64,000 nt of DNA. It comes from Variovorax sp. J22G73. Lineage in GTDB: Bacteria; Pseudomonadota; Gammaproteobacteria; Burkholderiales; Burkholderiaceae_C. The stretch spans positions 992,001 through 1,056,000 of the forward strand of contig NZ_JASZYK010000001.1 of NCBI RefSeq assembly GCF_030317035.1, read 5' to 3'. Below are positions 30,642 through 38,676 of this stretch, in pieces. Made by a program: the position numbers and the translations under genes. Position 1 is the stretch's first letter; each line of letters opens with the position of its first letter. Under the pieces are notes generated by a model. That model had not been told where the DNA came from and ran no database searches. It saw only the letters and a program-made list of their open reading frames with translations.

Positions 30642-30782
30642 GGGGTTTTTGCTGCTCTGCAGCAATTTAGAACCCGTCTTCTAAATTTGGCCGCGCGGCC
30701 AAAAAGCGGGCTTCAAGCCTGCGTCTTTCGCTGACCTGCACGCGACGTTCCGCGGCAGGCACCGCTGGCAGAATGCCGCGCC

Positions 30783-31238
30783 ATGACTGAAGCCGCCACC
30801 CCTGCCGCCAAACCCACCCCCCACAAGCGCGACAGCTATCGCGCGTTCCGCAGCATTCCCACGCGCTGGGCCGACAACGACATGTACGGCCACGTGAACA
30901 ACGTCGTCTACTACAGCTGGTTCGACACCGCCGTGAACGCATTGCTGATAGAGCAGGGCGCGCTCGACATTCATCAGGGCCAGACCATCGGCTTCGTGGT
31001 CGAGACGCAGTGCAACTATTTCGCGCCGATCGCGTTTCCGCAGACCGTGGAGGCGGGCATCCGCGTGGCGCAGGCCGGCCGCTCGAGCGTGCGCTACGAG
31101 ATCGCGATGTTCGCCGAAGGCTCGGAGACCGCAGCCGCGCAGGGCCATTTCATCCATGTGTACGTGGACCGCACCACGCAACGCCCGGTGCCGCTGCCCG
31201 ACGCATTACAGAAGGTGGTCGACTCGCTCAAGGCCTGA
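30783..31238 (+). CDS. Acyl-CoA thioesterase, 4-hydroxybenzoyl-CoA thioesterase family
   Basis: 151 residues, single hotdog domain. [25 protein letters not shown] holds the conserved Asp and HVNN of the 4HBT family; [17 protein letters not shown] continues the fold. It hydrolyses acyl-CoA thioesters; chain length preference is unknown. The first 13 residues are polar and probably disordered. A hairpin terminator follows at 31257. Confidence 0.88.
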   Translation: MTEAATPAAKPTPHKRDSYRAFRSIPTRWADNDMYGHVNNVVYYSWFDTAVNALLIEQGALDIHQGQTIGFVVETQCNYFAPIAFPQTVEAGIRVAQAGRSSVRYEIAMFAEGSETAAAQGHFIHVYVDRTTQRPVPLPDALQKVVDSLKA

Positions 31239-31256
31239 CCCGAACGCTCCATGACA

Positions 31257-31284
31257 AACGGCGCCCAAGGGCGCCGTTGATCTT
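31257..31284 (+). terminator. Terminator after the thioesterase gene
   Basis: AACGGCGCC-CAAG-GGCGCCGTT forms a perfect 9-bp stem, followed by GATCTTTT. On the other strand only three T residues follow, so the forward direction is favoured. Confidence 0.75.
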
Positions 31285-31311
31285 TTCGAAGGCTGCGTAG
31301 CCGTACGTGAC

Positions 31312-31719
31312 TTACATGGTCTTCTTCATGGCCTTGATGTCGGCCTTGCCCTGGGCTTCGTCGGCCTTGGCCTGCTTTTCGCAAGCCGACTTGGCGTCGC
31401 CCTTCTGGTCGTCGCACTTTTCCTTCGCGACTTCGTAGGTGGCCTTCACCTTTTCTTCAGCCACCTTGCGGGCGTGGGCGTCGCTCGGCTGGTATTGCTG
31501 TTCCAGTTCGGCCTTGGCAACGTCTTCCTTGCCCTTGGCTTCCTTCTGGCAGACGTCCTTGGCGTTGTCCTTCATCGTGTCGCACTGGGCCTTGGCGACC
31601 TTGTAGTCGGCTTCGATCTTTTCCTTGGCGACCTTGTATTCGTCCTTGGTCATGGCGCTGGCCTGCGTGGTCATGAAGCAGGTGGAGGCCAGGGCCAGCA
31701 TGAGGAGGTGCTTTTTCAT
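31312..31719 (-). CDS. Small secreted helical protein with two CX10C repeats, function unknown
   Basis: 135 residues from the ATG at 31719, preceded by AAAGGAAA. A signal peptide ends near QASA. The rest is Lys/Ala/Glu-rich and helical. Two related modules start at Tyr39 and Tyr95: each reads Y-x-V-A-K, then C-D-x-x-K-x-x-A-K-x-x-C (C46/C57 and C102/C113), then a further Lys/Ala helix. A partial third start (YKVAKEK) is at Tyr28. The paired cysteines would staple helical hairpins in the oxidising periplasm (inference). I do not recognise a characterised family. It lies 61 bp after the CsbD gene on the same strand, suggesting a shared stress-related unit. Confidence 0.75.
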   Translation of the reverse strand: MKKHLLMLALASTCFMTTQASAMTKDEYKVAKEKIEADYKVAKAQCDTMKDNAKDVCQKEAKGKEDVAKAELEQQYQPSDAHARKVAEEKVKATYEVAKEKCDDQKGDAKSACEKQAKADEAQGKADIKAMKKTM

Positions 31720-31780
31720 TGGTTTTTTCCTTTGAAGAGTCGGTGGAATCGGGGAAGGGGGAAGTTCAGGGGCAAAGCGC

Positions 31781-32014
31781 TCAATAGCGCTCGAACCACA
31801 GCGCGTCCGGCGAGCGGCCGTCACGCGATTCCCAGTCCTTGACCTGCTTTTCCGCCTCGTCGCGGCTGATGCCGTGGCGTTCCTGGATGCGGCCGAGCAG
31901 TTGGTCGCGCTTGCCGGCGATGACGTCGAAGTCGTCGTCCGTCAGCTTGCCCCATTGCTCCTTGACCTTGCCCTTGAGCTGCTTCCAGTTGCCTTCGATG
32001 GTGTCCTTGTTCAT
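31781..32014 (-). CDS. CsbD family stress protein
   Basis: 77 residues: MNKDTIEGNWKQLKGKVKEQWGKL followed by DDDFDVIAGKRDQLLGRIQE is the CsbD signature. The family is small, hydrophilic and induced by general stress (named from a sigma-B target in Bacillus); its biochemical role is unknown. The ATG at 32014 has AAGGAG-like bases upstream. Gene order suggests co-transcription with the secreted CX10C protein. Confidence 0.9.
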   Translation of the reverse strand: MNKDTIEGNWKQLKGKVKEQWGKLTDDDFDVIAGKRDQLLGRIQERHGISRDEAEKQVKDWESRDGRSPDALWFERY

Positions 32015-32219
32015 GCGAATCTCCTTGGATAGGTTGATTCGGCGGTCTGTTGTTGCCGCCGTGAAATCACTGTCGTCCGGTGGATTCGCCCCCTCGGTAG
32101 GACTTGCTGTTCACGCCCCGTAGGCAGAGGCCGACGCCTCCCGTGATAATCGAACGGACGCCGAAAGTTTGAGACACCCCAACGCATCGCGCCGCACTGC
32201 CCGTACCGCGCCCAGCACC

Positions 32220-33440
32220 ATGATCATTCACAGCCTGCTCGACACCGACCTCTACAAGTTCACGATGATGCAGGTGGTCCTGCATCACTTTCCCGGGGCC
32301 CGCGTCGAGTACCGCTTCAAGTGCCGCAACCCGGGCGTGAACCTGGCGCAGTTCGCGGGCCAGATCCGCGACGAGATCCGCAGCCTGTGCTCGCTGCAGT
32401 TCCGCGACGCCGAGCTCGCCTACCTGCGCTCCATGCGCTTCATCAAGAGCGACTTCGTCGACTTCCTGGGCCTGTTCCGGCTCAACGAGAAGTACATCAA
32501 CATCATTCCCCAGCCCTCGGGCGAGCTCGAGATCCGCATCAAGGGCCCCTGGCTGCACACCATCCTGTTCGAGATCCCGGTGCTGGCGATCGTGAACGAG
32601 GTGTACTTTCGCAATACGCAGAAAAAGCCCGACCTCGAGGAAGGCCGCCGCCGCCTCGAAACCAAGATTTCACAGCTGCAGGACGACGGCCTCAGCGACC
32701 TCAAGATCGCCGACTACGGCACGCGTCGCCGCTTCTCCAAGGACTGGCACGAAGAGGTGTTGCGCACGCTCACCGCCCGGCTCGGCGCCGTCACCTCGCC
32801 AGCGGTGCAGGCCGCGCCCGGCGCGCGGCTGCCGCAACTGGCGGGCACCAGCAACGTGCTGTACGCCATGAAGCTGGGGCTGATTCCGCTGGGCACCATG
32901 GCGCACGAATACCTTCAGGCCTGCCAGGCGCTCGGCCCGCGGCTGCGCGACAGCCAGATCTTCGGCTTCGAGAGCTGGGCGCGCGAGTACCGCGGCGACC
33001 TGGGCATCGCGCTGTCCGACGTGTACGGCATGAGCGCCTTCCTGCGCGACTTCGACCTGTATTTCTGCAAGCTCTTCGACGGCGCGCGCCACGACAGCGG
33101 CGACCCGTTCCAGTGGGGCGAGCGCATGCTGGCCCACTACATCGCCAACCGGGTCGATCCGCGCACCAAGACGCTGATCTTCAGCGACGGCCTCACGGTG
33201 CCGCGCACTATCGAGCTGTACCAGCAGTTCCGCGGGCGCTGCCAGCTGGCCTTCGGCATCGGCACCAACCTCACCAACGACCTGGGCTACGAGCCGCTGC
33301 AGATCGTCATCAAGATGATCCACTGCAACGACCAGCCCGTGGCCAAGCTGTCGGACACGCCCTCCAAGAACATGTGCGAGGACGAGAAATACCTGGCCTA
33401 CCTGCGCCAGGTCTTCGAGATCGAACAACCCGCGGCCTGA
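32220..33440 (+). CDS. pncB: Nicotinate phosphoribosyltransferase
   Basis: 406 residues from the ATG at 32220 ([20 protein letters not shown]), the normal PncB start; the frame extends upstream to 32169 without family-like sequence. [32 protein letters not shown] (the His that is phosphorylated in the family) and GIGTNLTND are conserved landmarks. It joins nicotinate and PRPP with ATP hydrolysis to form nicotinate mononucleotide in NAD salvage. No other NAD gene is adjacent. Confidence 0.95.
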   Translation: MIIHSLLDTDLYKFTMMQVVLHHFPGARVEYRFKCRNPGVNLAQFAGQIRDEIRSLCSLQFRDAELAYLRSMRFIKSDFVDFLGLFRLNEKYINIIPQPSGELEIRIKGPWLHTILFEIPVLAIVNEVYFRNTQKKPDLEEGRRRLETKISQLQDDGLSDLKIADYGTRRRFSKDWHEEVLRTLTARLGAVTSPAVQAAPGARLPQLAGTSNVLYAMKLGLIPLGTMAHEYLQACQALGPRLRDSQIFGFESWAREYRGDLGIALSDVYGMSAFLRDFDLYFCKLFDGARHDSGDPFQWGERMLAHYIANRVDPRTKTLIFSDGLTVPRTIELYQQFRGRCQLAFGIGTNLTNDLGYEPLQIVIKMIHCNDQPVAKLSDTPSKNMCEDEKYLAYLRQVFEIEQPAA

Positions 33441-33490
33441 AGGCTGTACCGCGCTCCTGCACCACCCGGTCTGGTACGGTACGGCCCCCC

Positions 33491-34903
33491 ATGCAAAAAA
33501 CGATTCGACAAGGCGCTGCCGCGGCGGCGCTGCTGCTGCTTCCCGCCCTGGCTTGCGCCGCTGACTTCGACGGCGGGCAACTGTCGCCGCTGTGGGGCGT
33601 GCCGTTTGCCGGCATTCTGTTGTCGATCGCGTTGCTGCCGCTGTTCACACCCGCGTTCTGGCACCACCACTACGGCAAGATCTCGGCCGCCTGGGCGCTG
33701 GCGTTCCTGCTGCCCTTTGCCGCGACGTACGGCGCGGGCATGGCCGGCGTTCAGCTGGTGCATGCGCTGGTGGCCGAGTACATCCCGTTCATCATCCTGC
33801 TGACCGCGCTGTTCACCGTGGCGGGCGGCATTCACATTCGCGGCAACCTGCGCGGCACGCCGGGGTTGAACACGGCGATCCTGGCCATCGGGGCGGTGCT
33901 TGCGAGCTTCATGGGCACCACGGGCGCGTCGATGCTGCTGATTCGCCCGCTGATCCGCGCCAACGACAACCGGCCGCGCAAGGTGCACGTGATCGTGTTC
34001 TTCATCTTCATCGTGTCGAACGCGGGCGGTGCGCTCACGCCGCTGGGCGATCCGCCGCTGTTCCTCGGTTTCCTGAAGGGCGTGGGCTTTTTCTGGACGG
34101 CGCAGAACATCCTGTTCGAGACGCTCTTCATCCTCGCCGTGCTGCTGGCGTTGTTCTACGCCATCGACCGCCGCTTCTATCGCAAGGACGGCGTGCTGAG
34201 TGCCGACCCCACGCCCGACACCGGGCGCCTGGGCTTCGACGGCACGGCCAATTTCTGGCTGCTGGGCGGCGTGGTCGCGCTGGTGCTGCTCAGCGGTTTC
34301 TGGAAGTCGCCGGTCGCCTTCGATGTGTTCGGCACCGAGGTCGGCCTGCCGGGGCTGGTGCGCGACCTGGGCCTGGCGCTGATCGCCGTGGTCTCGTACA
34401 AGCTCACCGCGCCCAAGGTGCACGCGGCCAACCAGTTCGAGTGGGAGCCCATGGCCGAGGTGGCCAAGCTGTTCGCGGGCATCTTCCTGACCATCATTCC
34501 CGTCATCGCGATGCTCAAGGCCGGCACGCAGGGGCCGTTCGGCGCCATCGTCTCGGCCGTGACGCGCGCTGACGGCCAGCCCGACCCGGCGATGTACTTC
34601 TGGGCCACGGGCGTGCTGAGTTCGTTCCTGGACAACGCGCCGACCTACCTGGTGTTCTTCAACACCGCGGGCGGCGACCCGGCCGCGCTGATGACCACCT
34701 ACGCCAGCACGCTGGCCGCCATCTCGGCCGGCGCGGTGTTCATGGGCGCCAACACCTACATCGGCAACGCGCCCAACCTCATGGTCAAGGCCATCGCCGA
34801 GAGCCGCGGCGTGCGCATGCCGAGCTTCTTCGGGTACATGGCGTGGTCGCTGACCATCCTGGTGCCGCTGTTCGTCGTTTCCACTTTCATCTTCTTCCGC
34901 TGA
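33491..34903 (+). CDS. NhaD-type sodium:proton antiporter
   Basis: 470 residues with about 12 membrane helices and an initial hydrophobic segment that may be cleaved or be the first helix. MGTTGASMLLIRPLIRAN, FIFIVSNAGGALTPLGDPPLFLG and the late VLSSFLDNAPTYLVFF with GANTYIGNAPNLMVKAIAE are hallmarks of the NhaD/ion-transporter superfamily (Na+/H+ exchange at the inner membrane). The 3' end runs into a short tandem repeat. It follows pncB by 50 bp on the same strand but a functional link is not evident. Confidence 0.85.
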   Translation: MQKTIRQGAAAAALLLLPALACAADFDGGQLSPLWGVPFAGILLSIALLPLFTPAFWHHHYGKISAAWALAFLLPFAATYGAGMAGVQLVHALVAEYIPFIILLTALFTVAGGIHIRGNLRGTPGLNTAILAIGAVLASFMGTTGASMLLIRPLIRANDNRPRKVHVIVFFIFIVSNAGGALTPLGDPPLFLGFLKGVGFFWTAQNILFETLFILAVLLALFYAIDRRFYRKDGVLSADPTPDTGRLGFDGTANFWLLGGVVALVLLSGFWKSPVAFDVFGTEVGLPGLVRDLGLALIAVVSYKLTAPKVHAANQFEWEPMAEVAKLFAGIFLTIIPVIAMLKAGTQGPFGAIVSAVTRADGQPDPAMYFWATGVLSSFLDNAPTYLVFFNTAGGDPAALMTTYASTLAAISAGAVFMGANTYIGNAPNLMVKAIAESRGVRMPSFFGYMAWSLTILVPLFVVSTFIFFR

Positions 34904-34961
34904 CCTTCTTTCGCTGACCCTTTCCCGCTGATCCTTTTCCGCTGACCATTTTTCGCAGAGA
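34892..34961 (+). repeat. Five tandem ~14-bp degenerate repeats beginning at the antiporter stop codon
   Basis: Units at 34892, 34906, 34921, 34935 and 34949 follow the pattern TTCTTCCGCTGACC with small changes. The first unit is the coding end of the antiporter (Phe-Phe-Arg-stop) and the later ones are non-coding copies that fill the gap to the next gene. Looks like slippage expansion of the gene's 3' terminus. Confidence 0.8.
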
Positions 34962-34972
34962 GAGACAACCTC

Positions 34973-35959
34973 ATGAGCAAGCCCAAGATCCTGGTCGCGC
35001 GCGCGATCTTTCCCGAGACCCTCGAGCGCCTGTCGCAGCATTTCGAGGTCGAGTCGAACCAGGCCGACGAGGGCTGGAGCAAGGAGCAGCTCATTGCCAG
35101 GCTGCAAGGCAAGCAGGGCGCCTTCACCACCGGCAGCGAGCGCATCGACGCCGCCGTGCTCGACGCCTGCCCCGATCTGAAGATGTGCGCCAACATGGCC
35201 GTGGGCTACAACAACTTCGACGTCGACGCCATGGCCGCGCACGGCGTGCTGGGCACCAACGCGCCCGACGTGCTGACGGAGACCACCGCCGACTTCGGCT
35301 TTGCGCTGCTGATGGCCACGGCGCGCCGCATCACCGAAAGCGAGCACTTCTTGCGCGCCGGCAAATGGCAGAAGTGGAGCTACGACATGTTCGCCGGCTC
35401 CGACATTCACGGCTCCACGCTGGGCATCATCGGCATGGGCCGCATCGGGCAGGGCATTGCCAGGCGCGGTGCGCACGGCTTCGGCATGAAGGTGGTCTAT
35501 CACAACCGCTCGCGGCTCGACGCCACGCTGGAAGCCGAATGCAAGGCCAGCTACGTGAGCAAGCAGGAGCTGCTGCAGACCGCCGACCACGTGGTGCTGG
35601 TGGTGCCGTATTCGGCGGCCTCGCACCACACCATCGGCGCGGCCGAAATCGCGCTGATGAAGCCGACGGCCACGCTGGTCAACATCGCGCGTGGCGGCAT
35701 CGTCGACGACGCGGCGCTGGCCGTGGCCCTGCGCGAGAAGCGCATTGCCGCCGCCGGCCTCGACGTGTTCGAGGGCGAGCCCAAGGTGCATCCCGACCTG
35801 CTGACCGTGCCTAACGTGGTGCTCACGCCGCACATCGCGAGCGCCACCGTGCCCACGCGCCGCGCCATGGCCGACCTGGCGGCGGACAACCTCATCGCGT
35901 ACTTCGGCGGCAAGGGACCCCTGACACCCGTGACGCCGGTCCCCGCGGCAAGCAAATAA
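34973..35959 (+). CDS. D-2-hydroxyacid dehydrogenase (glyoxylate/hydroxypyruvate reductase-like)
   Basis: 328 residues. The NAD(P) motif is GIIGMGRIGQGIARR; the catalytic Arg is in NIARGGIVDD, Glu in DVFEGEP and His in LTPHIASAT. MAVGYNNFDVDA and TADFGFALLMATARR place it with GhrB/GyaR-type reductases, which reduce glyoxylate or hydroxypyruvate. Preference for NADH or NADPH is not resolved: the sequence after the glycine motif (YHNRSR) carries Arg/Ser, which favours NADPH. The start has GAGAGA upstream. Confidence 0.88.
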   Translation: MSKPKILVARAIFPETLERLSQHFEVESNQADEGWSKEQLIARLQGKQGAFTTGSERIDAAVLDACPDLKMCANMAVGYNNFDVDAMAAHGVLGTNAPDVLTETTADFGFALLMATARRITESEHFLRAGKWQKWSYDMFAGSDIHGSTLGIIGMGRIGQGIARRGAHGFGMKVVYHNRSRLDATLEAECKASYVSKQELLQTADHVVLVVPYSAASHHTIGAAEIALMKPTATLVNIARGGIVDDAALAVALREKRIAAAGLDVFEGEPKVHPDLLTVPNVVLTPHIASATVPTRRAMADLAADNLIAYFGGKGPLTPVTPVPAASK

Positions 35960-35997
35960 ACACAACCACAGCGAGCAGCGGCAGCGCCCCCCCGACC

Positions 35998-37392
35998 TTG
36001 GATTCCTATTCAGACCTGATCCTCATCGCGCTGGCCGCGCTCGCGGTCATCCAGCTCGTGCTGGTGATCTGGCTGCTCGCACGCCGACAGCCCCCGCCCG
36101 ACCACGGCGACCTGCTGCGCGTGCTGGCCACGATGGGCTCGGCCAGCGAGCGCACCGAGCACGAACTGCGCCGCGAAATCGCCGACAGCTCGCGCGGTGC
36201 ACGGCAAGAAACGGCGCAGGCCTTCGCCACCTTCCAGCGCTCGCTGGTGCAGCAGGGCGCCGAAGCCACGCGCACGCAGAACGCGCAGCTCGACGCGTTC
36301 TCGCTGCAGCTCGCCTCGCTGCAGAAGACGCTGGCCGACACGCTCAACACGCAGCTGCAAAGCCTGAGCGACGCGAATGCGCGCCGCCTGTCTGAAGTGC
36401 GCGCGACCATGGAAACCCAGCTCGCGCAGCTGCAGCAGACCAACGCCGCCAAGCTCGACGAGATGCGCAAGACCGTCGACGAGAAACTGCAAAGCACGCT
36501 CGAGGCGCGCCTGGGCGAAAGCTTCAAGCAGGTGGCCGACCGGCTCGAGCAGGTGCACAAGGGCCTGGGCGAAATGCAGACGCTGGCCGTCGGCGTCGGC
36601 AGCCTGCAGCGCGTGCTGACCAACGTGAAGACGCGCGGCGTGTTCGGCGAGGTGCAATTGGAGGCGCTGCTCGAACAGGTGCTCACGCCCGAGCAGTACG
36701 CCAAGCAGGTGGAGACCAAGCCGCGCAGCGGACAGCGCGTGGACTTTGCGATTCGCTTTCCGGGCCGCGGTGATGACGGCGCGCCGGTGTGGCTGCCTAT
36801 CGACGCCAAGTTTCCGCGCGACGACTACGAGCGGCTCATCGATGCGCACGAACGCGCCGATGCCGCCGGTGCCGAGCTGGCCGCCAAGGCGCTGGAGGCA
36901 CGCATCCGCACCGAGGCGAAGTCCATCGCCGACAACTACCTGGCCGCGCCGCACACGACCGATTTCGCCATCCTGTTCCTGCCTGTGGAGAGCCTCTATG
37001 CCGAGGTGCTGCGCCGCCCCGGCCTGATGGACGCCATTCAGCGCCAGCACCGGGTGACGCTGGCCGGCCCGACCACCTTGCTGGCCATGCTCAACAGCCT
37101 GCACATGGGCTTTCGCACGCTTGCGCTGGAGCAGCAGGCCTCCGAGGTGTGGAAGGTGCTGGGCGCGGTCAAGACCGAGTTCGAGCGTTACGGCGAATGG
37201 GTTTCGCGCATCAAGGAACAGGTGGCCAAGGCCTCCGACACGCTCGACAAGGCCGACACGCGCGCCAGGCAGATGCGCCTGGCGCTGCGCAAGGTCGAGG
37301 CGCTGCCCGATGCGCAGGCGCAGGCGCTGCTGCCTTCGACCGGCACCGATACCGACAACGAAAACGACAAAGAGGGCGAAGACATCCCGTGA
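35998..37392 (+). CDS. rmuC: DNA recombination protein RmuC
   Basis: 464 residues if started at TTG 35998; no Shine-Dalgarno is evident, but the reading gives the expected N-terminal membrane anchor (LILIALAALAVIQLVLVIWLLA). A long coiled coil (about 45-190) is followed by the RmuC nuclease-like domain (RGVFGEVQLEALLEQVLTPEQY, PIDAKFPRDDYERL, GPTTLLAMLNSLHMGFRTLAL). RmuC limits inversion of short repeats and may be a nuclease. An acidic tail ends at the GTGA overlap with the next gene. Confidence 0.9.
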   Translation: MDSYSDLILIALAALAVIQLVLVIWLLARRQPPPDHGDLLRVLATMGSASERTEHELRREIADSSRGARQETAQAFATFQRSLVQQGAEATRTQNAQLDAFSLQLASLQKTLADTLNTQLQSLSDANARRLSEVRATMETQLAQLQQTNAAKLDEMRKTVDEKLQSTLEARLGESFKQVADRLEQVHKGLGEMQTLAVGVGSLQRVLTNVKTRGVFGEVQLEALLEQVLTPEQYAKQVETKPRSGQRVDFAIRFPGRGDDGAPVWLPIDAKFPRDDYERLIDAHERADAAGAELAAKALEARIRTEAKSIADNYLAAPHTTDFAILFLPVESLYAEVLRRPGLMDAIQRQHRVTLAGPTTLLAMLNSLHMGFRTLALEQQASEVWKVLGAVKTEFERYGEWVSRIKEQVAKASDTLDKADTRARQMRLALRKVEALPDAQAQALLPSTGTDTDNENDKEGEDIP

Positions 37393-38552
37393 AAGGTTCC
37401 GAACTGCTGCGTGTCATCGGCGCCCAGGTGTGCCTGCACGCGACCATGGCCGGCATGCGGCTCGCCACGCCGCTGCTGGCCTTGCAACAGGGCTACAGCG
37501 CCGCCGCCGTCGGCGTGCTGATCTCGCTGTTCGCGCTGACCCAGGTGTTCCTGGCCTTGCCCGCGGGGCGCTTCGCGGACCGGCACGGCTTCAAGCGGCC
37601 GCTGTGGCTGTCGGTGATTGCCGCGGTGGTGGGAGCGGGGCTCGTCGCCGTTTTTCCGGTCTTTCCGGTGATGTGCCTGGCGGCGTTGCTGACTGGCGGC
37701 GCCACGGGCGCGACCGTGATCGCCCTGCAGCGGCACGTGGGCCGCTCGGCGCACGACCCGACGCAGCTCAAGCGCGTGTTCAGCTGGCTGGCCATCGCGC
37801 CCGCCCTGTCCAACTTCGTCGGGCCGTTCCTGGCCGGCATGCTGATCGACCATGCGGGCCGGGCGCCGGCGGACATGCTTGCGTTTCGCATCTGCTTCGT
37901 GGCGATGGCGGGCCTTCCGCTGATCTGCTGGATGCTCGCGCGCGGTGCGCACGAGCCGCCGCCCACGGCGCCGCTGGCTGGCGCCGCACCCACGCGCGCC
38001 TGGGACCTGCTGCGCGAGCCGATGTTCCGCCGCCTGCTGTTCGTGAACTGGCTGCAGTCGTCGAGCTGGGACGTGCATGCCTTCGTGCTGCCGGTGCTGG
38101 GGCACGACCGCGGCATCAGCGCCTCGGTGATCGGCTCGATCCTCGGCGCCTTCGCCATCGCGGCGGCGGTCATCCGGGTGATGCTGCCGGTGATTGCCTC
38201 GCGCTCGTCGGAGCGCGGCGTGATCCTGACTTCCACCATCGTCACGGCGCTGGTGTTCGCGGTTTATCCGCTGCTCGACTCGGCCTGGACCATGGGCCTG
38301 TGCTCGGTGGTGCTGGGCTTCTCGCTGGGCGCGGTGCAGCCGATGGTGATGAGCATGCTTCACCAGATCACGCCCCACGCGCGCCACGGCGAGGCGCTGG
38401 GCCTGCGGCTCATGACCATCAATGCGTCCAGCGTCGCGATGCCGATGCTGTTCGGCTCGCTGGGCGCGATCATCGGCATCGGCGGGGTGTTCTGGGTGGT
38501 CGGCGGCGTGGTGGCGCTGGGGGCGCGGGCCACCTGGGGCCTGAAGGCTTGA
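37389..38552 (+). CDS. Major facilitator superfamily transporter
   Basis: 387 residues from a GTG that overlaps the rmuC stop as GTGA; GAGGGCGAAG upstream can serve as ribosome site. Twelve membrane helices, with the MFS loop motif GRFADRHGFKRPLW between helices 2 and 3. The second half includes GIGGVFWVVGG near the end. It looks like a DHA1-type exporter or an uncharacterised MFS group; the substrate is unknown. Coupling to rmuC is positional only. Confidence 0.85.
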   Translation: MKGSELLRVIGAQVCLHATMAGMRLATPLLALQQGYSAAAVGVLISLFALTQVFLALPAGRFADRHGFKRPLWLSVIAAVVGAGLVAVFPVFPVMCLAALLTGGATGATVIALQRHVGRSAHDPTQLKRVFSWLAIAPALSNFVGPFLAGMLIDHAGRAPADMLAFRICFVAMAGLPLICWMLARGAHEPPPTAPLAGAAPTRAWDLLREPMFRRLLFVNWLQSSSWDVHAFVLPVLGHDRGISASVIGSILGAFAIAAAVIRVMLPVIASRSSERGVILTSTIVTALVFAVYPLLDSAWTMGLCSVVLGFSLGAVQPMVMSMLHQITPHARHGEALGLRLMTINASSVAMPMLFGSLGAIIGIGGVFWVVGGVVALGARATWGLKA

Positions 38553-38593
38553 GAGGCGCGACCGCGGCACGCAACAACTGAAAACCACGCTTC

Positions 38594-38643
38594 AAATAAG
38601 AGCAATTCTCATTTGATTGACATTTGACTGACCGACAGTCAGT
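38594..38643 (+). promoter_or_regulatory. Promoter of the DHA2 pump with Fur-like repeat and TetR-type operator
   Basis: TTGACA at 38617-38622 is a consensus -35. In the spacer lies a perfect inverted repeat ACTGAC-CGACA-GTCAGT (38627-38643), well placed to block RNA polymerase and typical in size for TetR-family operators; the cognate TetR gene is at 40775. The -10 would be CAGTAT (38640-38645), a weak match. Immediately upstream, AAATAAGA-GCAAT-TCTCATTT (38594-38614) is an 8-5-8 repeat with one mismatch, resembling Fur boxes of betaproteobacteria. Both assignments are inferred. Confidence 0.6.
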
Positions 38644-38676
38644 ATCGGCGCCTTCTTCAGCGACCTTGAGGCGTCC

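Noticed and set aside
32321..34903. An 860-codon frame that would fuse pncB sequence to the NhaD antiporter
   Set aside because: The first 390 codons are a shadow of pncB in another frame; the antiporter has its own ATG at 33491 and a hydrophobic N terminus.
34892..34961. Short regular repeats considered as a CRISPR array
   Set aside because: Units are 14 bp with no spacers and derive from the end of the antiporter gene.
35998..36000. TTG start of rmuC considered a sign of a truncated gene
   Set aside because: The N-terminal membrane anchor is complete from this codon and the length suits the family, so a non-ATG start is more likely than truncation.
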